A model generated the notes under the pieces. It was not told the DNA's origin and did no database searches. It saw only the letters and a list, made by a program, of their open reading frames with translations. Position numbers and translations under genes: made by a program. This document shows, in pieces, positions 10,801 to 22,544 of a DNA stretch of 64,000 bases. This DNA is from Tetracentron sinense (taxonomy: Eukaryota; Streptophyta; Magnoliopsida; Trochodendrales; Trochodendraceae): NCBI GenBank assembly GCA_015143295.1, contig CM026551.1, positions 18,652,543 to 18,716,542 on the forward strand. Reading direction: 5' to 3'. Position 1 is the first letter of the stretch; every line of letters starts with the position of its first letter.

Positions 10801-11384
10801 GAAGCTCCTGTCCATAATTAATCTCTAATTGACTTGTAAATTGTAAGGCACAGGATCCTCTCGAGTTGAACTCGAGAGAATCTCTCGAGTTGGAACCCTA
10901 GAGGTTGCCACGTGTCTCCTTTGACACCCCTTTACCATGGGTAAGGTTCACCCACCCATCCTTTGGTTTTTTTTTTTAACATATTAATTATTATTTTTTA
11001 AATTTAAAAAACTGTTTTTAGAGTTTTTTTAATATTAAAAAATGTTTTTAATTTTTTTAAAAAAATTAATATTAAAACAAAAAAAAAAACAAGGGACTGC
11101 GAGTCAATTGCCCTACCCTCTAGGTGAATAAATCTTAACCACAATTACGTATCAACCAGGGACTGCGTGCGAGTTCTGTTGGGCGGACGCGGAAAAATTT
11201 ATTCTCCTAAATAAAAATAGAGATAACCCTATTCTCTTAATCAGACTAATGGAAAGCAGATGCTAGTGAGTTCAAAATGTAATTCTAATTACTTTCAAAA
11301 TTGCCATACACTCATATGATATGAGTTGTTAACGTTGAATAAATTATACATAATTTTAAAGATTAAGAAGGCCAAAAAGCTCGG
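10801..11384. repeat. Degenerate G-box MITE and composite-repeat remnant
   Basis: Contains one good M2 arm with a G-box (GCCACGTGTCTCC near 10907-10919). The right arm is degraded (GGTGAATAAATCTTAACCAC near 11122). GGGACTGCGAGT and GGGACTGCGTGCGAG repeat at about 11094 and 11159. Confidence 0.55.
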
Positions 11385-11937
11385 CTCAAATATACCCCCC
11401 TAATGCGACATGTCATTCTATTAAGAAGGGTTTTATTTTTCTTGAGCAATTAATCTAGGGCATTATGACCTTCTAGGGCCGAGAAGGGCCGAGACGGTTC
11501 TGGTCAGCACGGGATACCCAGCCAGTGCGAATTCCGAGCTGTTTTTTTTTCAAGGAAAATAATCACCTCCTCAATCCGTGACACGAGGAGGGGCATCTCG
11601 GCTACCATTTTCTTGCCACGTCTTCCTTTTAACCTCATTTAATTATGGTTAAGATTCATCCATCCCTAAGGTTCACCCATCTACCTTTAGTTTTTAGAAA
11701 ATTAAAATAAAATAAATTAACCAAAGGGTTAACAAAAAAACTTACCCGAGTAAATGGCAGTTGAAGGGTCGGCTATGTCAGAGCGAGGAGCAATAGGTCG
11801 CTCCTCGTCAGTGGAGTGGACTATTGCTCTTTTTTCGAACAACTTAGAGGCTTGCTGGCCGGGAGGGTCTCGACCCTAAACGGTCTCAAAATCAATTTTC
11901 ATTAATCTAAGCATTCCCTTAATAACCTTATTTTTGG
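11385..11937 (+). repeat. Composite repeat, copy C, first part
   Basis: Matches the end of copy A (TGTCATTCTATTAAGA, CAAGGAAAATAATCACCTCC) and 38880-39430 of copy D. It includes the recurrent hairpin at 11788-11829 (GAGCAATAGG...CTATTGCTC). Confidence 0.65.
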
Positions 11938-12039
11938 GAAATGTTATGGAGATGAGTTAGGGCCAAGACCACCGAGAGACTGAGCTGTGCAACATAGGAT
12001 TCCAGGTAGGGCCCATAATTTGAAAATGGGCCCCACCTT

Positions 12040-12431
12040 AGGGGTGTATTCGGGCTGAGCTGAGCCGGGCTTGGCCAAGCTCGGCTCGGCTTGAAAGGGG
12101 GTAATCGATGCTAAGCTTGAAATGGTGTTCGAACGGCTTGGCCCGAATTCAAATAGCTAGCTCGAGCTCGGCTTGTTTTATTTAATAAATTTTTTTAAAA
12201 TAAATAATAATATTTATATATAATAATGATATATATAAATAATATTTTTATTTTTTTTATATAATATTCAAGTCAGGTCAAGCTTCGAGCTAATCAAGCC
12301 GAGCTGAATCAAACAGGGTTGGCCTGAGCTCGACCCGTTCGAACCTAAAAAATAAAACTTGAGCTCGGCTAGATCGGGCCGGACCGCTCGAACCGAACAA
12401 CCAAGCTAGCCTGCTCATGTACACCCCTATT
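12040..12431. repeat. hAT-like MITE inside a palindromic M1 element
   Basis: Begins TAGGGGTGTATTCGGG and ends GTACACCCCTA, an inverted terminal repeat. It is rich in GCTCGGCTTG and GCCCGAATTC phrases. It splits an M1 MITE at the same point as the insertion at 39535-39944, so the pair probably descends from one insertion that was later duplicated. Confidence 0.65.
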
Positions 12432-12479
12432 ATACCTGAAATCTCATTCTGCACAGTACGGTCTTGGTGGTCTCGGTAC

Positions 12480-12879
12480 TAGGGTTGTATTCGAGCCGGG
12501 CTTCTTCGTGCTTGGCCAAGCCTGAATTGGCCTGAAATGAAGCTTGTAAGTGCGGCCCGAATTCAAAAGCCTAGCTCGAAGCTCGGCTAGGCCCGAATTG
12601 ATTCAAGCTCGAGCCGGGCTTGGCTTGGCTTGAGCTCGGCTTGAATACTTTTTTTTTTTTTTTTTTAAACAAATAATATTTTATATTATTTATATATATA
12701 ATAAAGATATATATAAATCAATTTTTATTTATTTTTATTTTTTAAAATAATATTTGAACTGAGCCGAGCCGAACCGAGTTTGGGCCAAACCGAGCCTCAA
12801 TCGAGCCGGGCTTCGAGTCGGGCCAAAGCGGGTCGAGCCGACCTGCACCAACGGGCCGATTGGGCTTTGTGCAGCCCTA
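12480..12879. repeat. Second hAT-like MITE
   Basis: Begins TAGGGTTGTATTCGAGCCGG and ends GTGCAGCCCTA, with the same internal vocabulary as the element at 12040-12431. The 8-base flanks do not match, so the family call rests on the termini only. It has no counterpart in copy D and so came later than the duplication, or was lost there. Confidence 0.5.
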
Positions 12880-13075
12880 ACCACAACGGCAATAAGGCGG
12901 TGTCAGTTGCAAAATCAATTCTTGTTTTTATTTTTATTTTTTTGGGTGCAGTAGTCCTTTATTGTTTGGAAGAGAAGTGTAGAGAATTCTCTAACTCCTT
13001 GCGTACCTTTTGAAGGGAGAAAAACCTAGCACCTTACCTTATTTCTTGGAGGCGAAGTCTGCCATATCCTAAGAT

Positions 13076-13083
13076 TATAAATA
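13076..13083 (+). promoter_or_regulatory. TATA box of hairpin cassette 2
   Basis: TATAAATA, preceded by the conserved block GAAGTCTGCCATATCC. Its spacing to the hairpin is similar in copies 3 and 4. Confidence 0.45.
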
Positions 13084-13210
13084 AACTTCTTCTTCTTCTA
13101 TAAAGAAGTCTCACAAACCCTTTCTTCCATCGACTATCCTTGTGAAAATTCAAGAGAGCTCTCCTCATCTAATGAACAGACGGAGTAGGGAAGGCTCGGA
13201 ATTTTCAATC

Positions 13211-13360
13211 CAGCGCTGTTTCTTTAACTTTTTGGTTCTGGTTTCATGATGAAGAACTTCTCAAACACTATCTTTTCTAGCATTCACCTTCTCCGAAAGT
13301 GTTCGTCTCTGATCATCCATCCATGAAACTCAGGATCAAAGAGATAAAGAAACAGTGCTG
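13211..13360 (+). ncRNA. Candidate miRNA-like foldback, copy 2
   Basis: Same two arms as copy 1: CAGCGCTGTTTCTTTA at the 5' end and AAAGAAACAGTGCTG at the 3' end. The paired arms show no substitutions relative to copy 1; the few differences lie in the loop and flanks. Confidence 0.45.
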
Positions 13361-13572
13361 TACCATATCATTTCTTCAAACGGTGAAGATGGGAAGCACA
13401 TCTAGAACCTTCTTTGGGGTGGGGATATGCGAATTTGCTTCCAAATGTTTTCTTTTTGTAAATCTAAATCTTGTAACTAAAGTATTTTCAACGAAGCTCA
13501 TAGTTAATCTCTATTGACTCATAAATTGTAATCCACTCCGGTTGTTACCGGACTCGATCGGGAGTGTCCTAT

Positions 13573-13800
13573 TAGGCCCTTGAGGTCACCAAGTGTCCCT
13601 TTTGACACCTCTTAATTGTGGTTAAGATTCATCTAAGTATCTTGGTTTTTAGGAAAAAGTATTTAAATATTTTTTCTAACCACGGTCAAAAAAAATTAAT
13701 AATTTTTTCTAAATGCAAGGATAGATGGGTGAACCCTTGGGTGGGTGAATCTTAACCACAGTTTGTCAAGAGGGATGCGTGATAACCTCATTGGCTCTTC
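13573..13800. repeat. Palindromic G-box MITE, family M2 (decayed)
   Basis: Left arm TTGAGGTCACCAAGTGTCCC and right arm GTCAAGAGGGATGCGTGATAACCTC. The G-box core has mutated to CAAGTG in the left arm. The position relative to cassette 2 matches the MITE after copy A. Confidence 0.6.
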
Positions 13801-15049
13801 CCACCAATTTTGGGTACGCGCTTCAACTATTCCTGCCAATATATTACGGTGGTTATATAAAACCGTCGTCCAATAATTCTGTAATTGAGACTGTCTTTTT
13901 ATAAAACCGCTATCCAATACCTCATTAATAGAGGCGGTTTATTAAAAAACCACTAAAGCCATTTATTTAGGGCTCGATATTTCTTCATTTCTCCTATGCA
14001 CGATTGTGCTCACCCCTCTCCTCTTTGCTCTCTGCTATCTCTCGTCGCTCTCTCTGCAGCTCACCCCAGTCCGGCAGCACATACTAGAGGCTCCGCAACC
14101 TCCACGCTCAAGTAATATAGAAGTATATATATAAATAGCATGTAAATAAATTAGGACTATAATATTAATGATTTTTAAGTATAATGATAAACTATAATCA
14201 TTTCTCGTAAAACCTTTTTTTTTTCTCTGGTGAATGTTTCAATGTTTCCTCTCTTTTATTATTGATTTTTTTGTTAAACTATTATTATAACTTATAAATA
14301 TTTATTTTAAAATGCAGAAAAAGATTTTCCGTGTAAAAACCCTCATATGTTTTTGTATTACTGCTTCCACAAGAAACTTACTTGAATTTAACATTTCTTT
14401 TTATGAGCGTTTTACGGATAAAAAAAACACCGTCAAATCAAAAATACATATTCATCAAACATAAAGAAAAATATGGTTAAACCCAAACAAAAAATCGTTA
14501 AACACGATGAGAAAAATTGTTGTACTACAGCTATTGGGTACAAATGCAAGGTTCACTCATTTTTAGGAATGACAATTCAACCGAGTTCAAGCTTTAAAAC
14601 CTTTGTAAATGTGTTGGGCTTTGGGCTAGTTTTTTCAAAAATCACCAAAATTCAAGCCTAAATACTACCCATTGCCACCCCTACACATTTTCGCAAATCA
14701 TACGTGACTTAGTTTACGGTTTAGTATAGGAGGGGGCAATTCTAGTAACCTTGAGTTAGTGTTTTAAAACATTAAAACTTGATCAACTCGAGACCTTGTC
14801 GAGTCAACTTGAAAATTCAACCAAAACTCGACTCAAAACTTAAGACTCAAATAATAAAATAAAATTTTAATATTATATATATATATACACATTCTTTGAG
14901 AAATTGAAAATGCAAGTGATTATAAATAAAAGGGGCTTGATTCTTTACCTGCATGCGTTCCAACTCAGTGGAATTTGGACACTCCCTCCTCTTGGCGCAT
15001 GTTCCTTTTAACCTTAGTAAAGGTTTACTAATTTAAGCGTTAATTTTTT
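13801..15049 (+). repeat. Composite repeat, copy C, second part
   Basis: Diverged match to 3420-4150 of copy A (GCATGTAAATAAATTAGGACTATAA, GGGTACAAATGC, AAATGTGTTGGGCTTTGG). No gene. An AT microsatellite lies at about 14872-14886. Confidence 0.55.
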
Positions 15050-15389
15050 TACAACAATTAAGGGTAGACGGATGAACCTAGGAGTGAGTGAATCTTAACC
15101 ACAATTAGTGAGTGCTAAAAGGGACGCGTGGCAATTTATAGGTTGCATAACTATTGTTTAGTTTAGTTAACCCAGAGTTAATGTTTTTTATTTTATTCCC
15201 TAAAAACCAAGGACTGATAGATAGATGAACAGTAGAGATGAATGAATCTTAACCACAATTAGTGGGTGTTAAATAGGACATGTGTCGATGTGGCAACTTC
15301 TAGTCGCGTGCATTAACTATGGTTTAGGTTAGTCAACCAAAGTTTAATATTTCTTTTCAATTTTTTTTTCCTAAAAACCAAGGGTAGAT
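15050..15389. repeat. Tandem array of ~150-165 bp units, left part
   Basis: Repeats of a unit with GGATGAACC, GAATCTTAACCACAATTAGTG and GGACATGTGGCAACTT. Two units lie here and two at 17081-17290. The array is interrupted by the solo LTR at 15390-17080. The unit is an M2-like MITE half, so a MITE arm has been amplified in tandem. Confidence 0.6.
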
Positions 15390-17080
15390 TGATAAGTGCT
15401 TAATTTTGCTTAATTATCCTCATTTAAATAAGTCTTATCATACTTCTTTGGTTTATATCTTCATTTTTACACGTAAAGTGGTGTATTCTCTTCTCACCAT
15501 TGCGTTGTCCTCTTTTTCTTAATTTTCATGATACATTTGCATGTATTCATACATGTCTTGGAAGGCCGCATGCAAAATATTTTTAAGAGAGACTTAATAC
15601 GTGTATTTATTTTTTGTAGGAATCCTAACCCCAGACTACTCTCGGGACTCAAGAAGTCCAAAGTTTCAAATAGTCCATGTTCAACTCAAAAATCTAAAGG
15701 AGCTAGAGCCCAAAGAACAAAGCCCAAGCCAAAAGTCCAAGAAGCCAAGTCTCAGGTCAAAGAGTCAAAGCACAAGACCAAGTATAGAAAGATTCTACAA
15801 CATGGCTGGAGAATCTTAGGAAGATATGAATTAATATGATTTTGGCATAAAAATGGTGGAACTCTCTTGAATTAGAAAGAAGAAGTGTGCTATATTGATG
15901 TTTCTATTTCAGAAAAAATAAGAAAGCCTATTTTGGTCACAAGAACTCTTTATTTTAGGTAGATTTTGGAATTCAAGGAAGGAGCTTAATAGAGGTCAAC
16001 TAAATCTACAAGAAAAGCAAGAAATTTCATGGATGGCTAGAGGAGTGCTATTATTTAGCAACCAATCTCAAACAAAGAATGAGGATTTCCCGGATTCCCA
16101 CCTAATCTGGACAATACTTACTAATTTGGACATAACTTTTGACTCAAAATTCGGATTAAGGCAAAGTTTGATGTTTTGGAAAGGAGACTTAAAGAGGAAC
16201 AAAATTGTATTTCACGAAAATCTCCTAATTCGGACGTTTAAGGGGTCAAAACATGTCGTCAAGTGTAGGAAAGTGTAATTTTGGTTGGAATTTTGGAATT
16301 AGAAGTTTCTCTTTTGTTTTTTTTCTCTTCTCTTCTTCCCTTTAGTCTATATAAACCTAAAGTGAGAGAGTTTTTGGGCTCTCTGATCTTTTCTCATTCT
16401 CTTTTCTCTCTTTTTCTTTTAGCTTTTTTTTGAGTTATTTTATTGTAGTGTTTCGAACACCATTAAGGAGGATGACAACTCCAATCATGGTGGGCTAAAC
16501 ACTTTTCTAAGGTTAGGGATTTGAAACATTTTTCCGATTTATGTGGATGATGTGGATCATTAATTTTAATTGAATAGTTCTTATTTTGGTTAATTGTTCT
16601 TCTCTATATGCTCTTTGATTTCATATGATCTATTGATATATGGAATGCTTGGATCCCCTGTGAGTTAGATAAAGAGTATTCTTCAAATTTCTCTAATTAT
16701 TCAATTGAATTTAATGGTCAGTGGTTTTATCGTATAATTTTCCATCTAGATTAAATATTTATTTAATTCTAGATGTGTTTTCATCCAAATCTAAGCATAA
16801 GGAAGGATAAGTGGATTTTCCTGAAGCCTTAGACCTCTTTTTCATTGCTTTACAGTTATCAGTGATTTTTGCTCCATTCTCATTGAGTGGAAAACCGATT
16901 TTAAATCTCTCTTTTCTTTAAGATTTCGTTTCCTTAATTCTTGTTGCACAATAGTCAATCCTTGTGGATTCGACCCTGTGCTCACCAGATACATCAACTG
17001 TGTCACTTGTGCACTTGCAAGTATATTATTTTTACTCTTGATTTTATGTTCATTAATTTGGATTAAATTAAGTTGTAACA
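15390..17080 (+). mobile_element. Solo LTR, Ty3/gypsy-type (Athila-like)
   Basis: Starts TGATAAGTGCTTAATTTTGC, ends GTTGTAACA, and is flanked by perfect target duplications TAGAT (15385-15389 and 17081-17085). The 1691 bp contain no pol domains. The plus-strand TATA box and the phrase CTTGTGGATTCGACCCTGTG near the 3' end are, from memory, typical of Athila-type plant gypsy LTRs. The small ORFs inside are spurious. Confidence 0.85.
16348..16355 (+). promoter_or_regulatory. TATA box of the solo LTR
   Basis: CTATATAAAC, plus strand, about 960 bp into the LTR and followed by a pyrimidine-rich leader. Confidence 0.6.
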
Positions 17081-17290
17081 TAGATGGATGAACCCTAAGG
17101 ATGAATGAATCTTAACCACAGTTAGTGGTTGTTGAAATGGACATGTGGCAACTTATAGGTGAAGGTGTTAACTGTGGTTTAGGTTCGTCAACCCTAAGTT
17201 CATATTTTTAAAAAATCTACAATCAAAGGGTAGATGGATGAACTCTATATGCGAATGAATCTTAACCACTATTAAATGGGTGTTAAAATT
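17081..17290. repeat. Tandem array of ~150-165 bp units, right part
   Basis: Continuation of the array at 15050-15389. Removing the LTR and one TAGAT restores a continuous unit. Confidence 0.6.
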
Positions 17291-18192
17291 GTTACGTATC
17301 AAGCAGCGACCGTTTGCGCGTTCTACTGGGCGGAAAACTCCCATGGGAAAGAATCGTTCTCCTATATAAAAATAATCTTCACCTTTACTATAATGGGGAT
17401 TGCCGGTTAAAAACGTTGATTGAAATCCGCAAATGCCAAAAGTACCCCTCAAATATAATGAATAAGGTCATAAAAAAAGTTGAAGCCAAAGTTTGTAAAT
17501 GGTTGAAATTTTGAAGGTTGGTTTCGTCATTCAACTAAAACCTTCTCCCATATGTCGCAATCAATGCACACGTCACTCCTTCCCATCTCTCTCCTACGTC
17601 CCTCTCACCCTCTCCTTTTTCCAAGTGAAGAGAATCACTTCACATCCAATGGCGACTGAACGAAGGGAGAGTTCAATCGCACCCACAAGTCCTTAGGGTT
17701 TAACGATTTAACCTTCATTTTTAATTAAATATTTTTAACTCCTAAGGCAAAATTTTAAAAATAGTTTTTCCTTAAAACTAAAGTTAGATCGTTGAATTCT
17801 AAGTGTTAAGAAATATTAACCATGGTTAATAAGGGTTAAAAATTACATGTGTTGATCTGTGGGTGCGATTGAACTCAGGGGTGGGTGAATCTTAATCACA
17901 GTAAATTAGTGTTAAAAGGACGCATGCAACCTTAGTGGCATAATCGGACTCCTCGCTCTCTTGGTAAAATGCTCCAAAAGAAAAACGTCTCGCCAAGGTC
18001 CTGCCCACCCCCTTTATTTGCTATACCCAAAATACCTCTAAGTTTTTTTGGTTCGTAAAATGTCCTAACATCATATTTTAAAAGAAACGTCTCTCACAAT
18101 TTTATTTTTTTTAATATAAAATATTTCTCAAGTTTCTATACCTAAAATATTCCTTTTTTTTTTTGAAATGTTTATACTAGGGTCCTTCCCTG
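17291..18192. other. Spacer with one palindromic MITE
   Basis: No gene. GTTACGTATCAAGCAGCGACC near 17291 resembles 11143-11165. The palindromic MITE at 17669-17877 is listed separately. The remainder is AT-rich. Confidence 0.45.
17669..17877. repeat. Palindromic MITE, family M3
   Basis: Perfect 17-bp termini GAGTTCAATCGCACCCA / TGGGTGCGATTGAACTC, with AT-rich arms containing GGGTTTAACGATT-type inverted halves. A larger relative is at 50082-50446. Confidence 0.75.
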
Positions 18193-18539
18193 TGTCACGA
18201 CTTTAATTCTTCACCCCGATCACGACCGTGCGGCACTCGATGACTTGACTCTTGAAGACCGAATAAGCCTTACCCAACTAGCAACTCAAGAGCAAAGATG
18301 GAAGAACACAAACACTTGGAGAATGCTTGAACAAAACTTAGATTACTCACAAGAAGCTTACAAGTTCTTGGATGGGTTACAAATGAGGGGTCATCCCCTA
18401 TATATAGGACCTAAGGGAGGGTTCTAGAGTTCTAGAACCTCCATCTCTCTAGAAGCTTCTCCCACCTCCTCTTTAGGAGAGTTCTAGAAAGCTTCTACAC
18501 CCTTCTCTATACTCTCTACACAATTATATACAAGCTTCC
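18193..18539 (-). repeat. 3' LTR of the TR-GAG-like element, first piece
   Basis: Starts TGTCACGACTTTAATTC and aligns with 38273 onwards. It is broken at 18539 by the Tat/Ogre-like insertion and resumes at about 36359. Confidence 0.9.
18535..18539. repeat. Target-site duplication CTTCC, left
   Basis: CTTCC here and at 36354-36358 exactly flank the inner element. Confidence 0.9.
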
Positions 18540-20722
18540 TGTGAACACATAAATTTACCGCATTTCCTCCCCTCTCAACTCTAAGTGTCGAGATAAGGTC
18601 CGAGAGTAGAGGAATAACGCTAAATTTATTTTAAGAGTCGCCACCTACTTAGGGGAAGTAGGATCCCGAGATAAACCAAATAAGGGGGTCTAAGGTCCAG
18701 AGTAGTCTAGGTAAGAGATCCCTTTAGGTCCTAGGGAAGGGGTTAGGCACCCCAGGACCTCCATCCAATGATGGTAACCTACTCATTAGGTCCAAATCAA
18801 ACATTTAAAAATCACTTAACATTTCCTAAATAATTATTAATTTTGCTAATCGAATACAAATCAAAATGGGGTATAAAAAAGTTTATTTTTGGTTGGGGTC
18901 GAACCCTGATTGGGCTGCCTACTTATCCGGTTAGTCGGAATCAGACCCTCATAGTAGTTCGGGGGTCCGTGACTGTTTTTATACTCGTTTCGGAGTGTGG
19001 TCACTTTCAACTCAATGTTGAGTTAGGGGATGTGAAGTGGAATGAGATTTATGAATCTCACTCCGGGAGATGGCAGCGTAGCTAGGTGCTCGCGGGGGAG
19101 CTCTAGGGGGCGTTCATTTATTAGGGTAAGTCTTTTTTGCATTTTGTGGGATTTTAAATGTTTTTGTTATTTTGTATTTTTTTTGATTTTTTTGTATTTT
19201 AATTTTGGCAAGTTTTAACTAGTCAAGGCTATCCTAAGTGCCCAAGGTAGGCAAAAGGAAAATAAAGTCTAAATGATTTTAATTATCTTAAAGGCAAAGA
19301 GCAGGGCGGATCGAGCGGCCTTAAACCAAAAGAGGCTATGGTTTAAATACGGACCCTGCTCTAGGTCCTAAGGGAGGATAGACCAGTACCTTTAAGTTAT
19401 TTTAGTCTTTTTTATATTTTTTGATTTTTTTGTAGGACTAACTAACGGGGTGGGCCACTTATTTAGGGTTAATAAAAAAATGAAAACTATCTAAGTGCCC
19501 AATGTAGGCAAAATAGGAAAAGAAAAATCGCGGCCTATCCCTATTGCACATACATGGATAATATATACATACACAACAAAATAGATGGGCCCCAAGGGAA
19601 AGTTAATGGGCCAAGGCCCATTGACCACTAATGGTCAATTAGCTTTGGTCCACTATCATTCTATACCAAAATGGTTCTAGGGGCTTATGGGCCTCAATTT
19701 TCTAACATATGGCCTGCCCAAGGGACCAAGGGATTCAAATTTCCCACTCAAATTGTGAACATTATACTACATAAAATAAAATAAATAAAAAGAAGGGAAA
19801 AGATATACCTGCGAGGGTTGAATTGATGACAGTTGATCAAGTAGAAGGAGTGCTCTATCTCTTCCAGAATTAAAATTAAAAAATAACAATCCACAGAACA
19901 ATGGATATCAAAATAAAAAAAAGGTAAGAAATAGAGCACTGTAATGGTGCATTCCTCCTGATGCTCACTGGGGAAGCTGGCTCGCCGGAGAAGACGATCG
20001 GGAGAGAAAATCTCGGAGGGATCAGAGTCACAACCGAGGAAGACTGTTGGCCGGAATTGGTAATGGATGATGAAGAACCCGATCTGCAAATTGACCGGGA
20101 TCGTGATCAGGATGCCAGTAGATCACTATTGGCCGGATCTAGCTGAAGTTCGCCGGAAGGGATGATCGGAAACCTGCCGAGACGCGATTGACGGTGAAGC
20201 TAGTTCGCCGGCGAGAGAGATGGAGGAGAAATCCTTCAGTGCTCAAATAGGGAGGAACAAGAGAGAGAAAGGAAGAATCAGGGAGAGGAAGAGATAAGAG
20301 AGAAAGGGTGAACTCTCTGCTGCTCGAAACCAACAGAAAAAAAATGAGGATTACTTCCTCACACAGAATATTTAAGGTATGGGTATAAGGGTTCGGGGAC
20401 CTTAGGATTGGGTTTTGGGCTTAGAGGCATGGATTTTGGGCTTTAGGGGTTTGTTGGGCCTGTGGCCGTATTTGGTTTCGAACGATGGTTCACATATAAT
20501 GGGTTCTCTCTCTCTCTCTCTCTCTCTCTGACACCAAAATAAAATAAAAAATAAAACATGAAATAAAATAAATAAATAAATAAGAATAAAAACAAAATAA
20601 AATAAAATAAAAAATGAATAAATAAAAATAATAAAAATAAATAAAAATAAATCCAATTAAGGAAATTAATAAAACTAGATCAAAAGGAGGGATTTCAGGG
20701 GTGTAAAAATGGGGTGTTCACA
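18540..20722 (-). repeat. 3' LTR of the Tat/Ogre-like element
   Basis: Aligns with 34152-36353 at a constant offset of 15612 up to about 20400. The only substitutions I see are A/C near 18562 and A/G near 18873. Later differences are the CT run and AAAAT-type repeats. Confidence 0.92.
20508..20529. repeat. CT microsatellite in the 3' LTR
   Basis: About 22 bases of CT. The twin run in the 5' LTR (36118-36149) is about 10 bases longer. Confidence 0.85.
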
Positions 20723-20735
20723 GTTGCCCCTCTTT
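20723..20735 (-). other. Polypurine tract of the Tat/Ogre-like element
   Basis: The minus strand reads AAAGAGGGGCAAC directly before the 3' LTR terminus TGTGAACAC, which confirms minus-strand orientation. Confidence 0.75.
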
Positions 20736-21140
20736 GTCGGAGAGTGTTAGCAATTGAACGACAAAGACTGAAAAACCCGTCATTTTTACACACCTAAAAC
20801 CTGTGAAAACTTGTGAAAATCAAAGATAAGAAAAAGGGAAAGCCTAGTTAAACTTGCCAAAACAAAGATGGAGTGATGGATAATAGTTTATTGCCTCATC
20901 GCGGAGGACTGCTGGGGAAAATGGGCGCACATGGAACATGGATTGAAGGGAGCTCGCGTACACTACTGCATGGAGACTGATATAGTGTTTGGAGCGAGAA
21001 TGCTATGGCGTGAAGGTTGAGGACGAAATGGATATGATGGATTGAAGGGAGCTCATGAACACTATTGCCTGGAGACTGATATAGTGTTTGGAGCGAGAAT
21101 ACTATAGCATGAAAGTCGAGGATGGAATGAATGTGATGAA
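20736..21140 (-). other. 3' untranslated region, proximal part
   Basis: No conserved ORF. An 80-90 bp direct repeat is present: GGAGACTGATATAGTGTTTG at about 20970 and 21073, each near GGGAGCTC and a GAGGA(C/T) phrase. Confidence 0.6.
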
Positions 21141-22070
21141 TGACATCGCCTTGAATGCCAAACAAACGGATCGATGGTGACATCGCCTTGAATGTCAATC
21201 CCACAAGATGGAGGGTGACATCGCCTTCAATGTCAACGGAAAGGATTGATGGTGACATCGCCTTGAATATCAACCAACAGGATGGGAGGGTGACATCGCC
21301 TTCAATGTCAACTGAAAGGATTGGTGGTGACATCGCCTTGAATGTCAACCAACAAGATGAGAAGGTGACATCGCCTTGAATGTCAACCGAAATGATTGAT
21401 GGTGACATCGCCTTGAATGTCAACCGACAAAAGATAGATGGTGACATCGCCTTGAATGTCAACTAACAAAAATAGAGGGTGACATCGCCTTGAATGTCAA
21501 CCAATGAGATGGGGATGACATCGCCTTGAATGTCAACCAACGAGATGGGGATGACATCGCCTTGAATGTCAACCAACGAGATGGGAGGATGACATCGCCT
21601 TCAATGTCAACTGAAGCGATTGATGGTGACATCGCCTTGAATGTCCACCAACGAAATGGAAGGTGACATCGCCTTGAATGTCGACCAACGAGATGGGGAT
21701 GACATCACCTTGAGCGTCAACCAAAAGGATTGATGGTGACATTGCCTTGAATGTCAACCAACGAAGTGGAGGGTGACATCGCCTTCAATGTCAACTGAAA
21801 GGATTGGTGGTGACATCGCCTTGAATGTCAACCAACAAAAAAAGATGGTGACATCGCCTTGAATGTCAACTAACAAAAAATAGAGGGTGACATCGCCTTG
21901 AATGTCAACCAACGAGATGGGGATGACATCGCCTTGAATGTCAACCAACGAGATGGGAGGATGACATCGCCTTCAATGTCAACCGAAAGGATTGATGGTG
22001 ACATCGCCTTGAATATCAACCAACAAGATGGGAGGGTGACATCGCCTTGAATGTCAACTAACAAGATGGA
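21141..22070 (-). repeat. 37-bp tandem repeat array in the 3' UTR
   Basis: About 25 copies of TGACATCGCCTTGAATGTCAA, each followed by a variable 14-19 base spacer, mean period about 37 bp. The core is nearly invariant while spacers vary in length and sequence. It lies between integrase and the 3' LTR, where Tat/Ogre elements are known to carry hypervariable tandem repeats. The ORF seen across it is a by-product of the repeat period. Confidence 0.9.
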
Positions 22071-22544
22071 TGAAGGTACAAAAATATGATTGGCTAGAGT
22101 AGTGTCTGCTTCATTGTTTAGCCGCGATCGTATGTGACGTTATTTGCCGTAATGATTGCTGGCGAAAGAAAACCGCCGTGGTCAGACCATGAAACCCAAA
22201 ACAAAATTTTTGATTTTTCTGAAAATGTTGAATTTTATTTTGAAAGATGACTTTTGAAACCATGCGAAATACTATATTCTGCCTTTGAACTTGCAAGGGA
22301 ATTGCCTTTTGGATGTAGCATTTGGAAATCATGAAAACATTTGGTGTTTTCGGACAGTACAGTATGACCAAGAGAAAACAGGACTTTATCGATCATTGTT
22401 CAGGATAAGTAAAGCTAAGTTTGGTCTCACCACGTGCTAGATTGGCAATACAACGAGTCTTGTGAACAAATGGATTGTTAAGACAAATGTGTTTGCTTGA
22501 GAGGTGAAGCGCGGATGGTCTTCTACAGATTTTGCTATCAACTT

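Larger units (their letters stand above)
12890..13500 (+). repeat. Hairpin cassette, copy 2
   Basis: Same order as copy 1, with a well-kept TATA box (TATAAATA, about 13076-13083) roughly 130 bases before the hairpin. Upstream it shares GGTGTCAGTTGCAAA and AGAGAATTCTCTAACTCCT with the copies at 39970 and, in part, at 60895. Confidence 0.8.

Noticed and set aside
15528..15839. 103-codon ORF in the Athila-like solo LTR
   Set aside because: Low-complexity Lys/Ser-rich translation inside an LTR, with an overlapping alternative frame; no gene signal.
20896..21462. 188-codon ORF on the minus strand
   Set aside because: It arises from the 37-bp repeat (repeated FKAMSPSI phrases) and is interrupted in other parts of the array.
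21141..22070. CRISPR-like appearance (short conserved repeat with spacers)
   Set aside because: Plant retrotransposon 3' UTR; spacers are related to each other and the period is 37 bp. It is a tandem repeat, not a CRISPR array.
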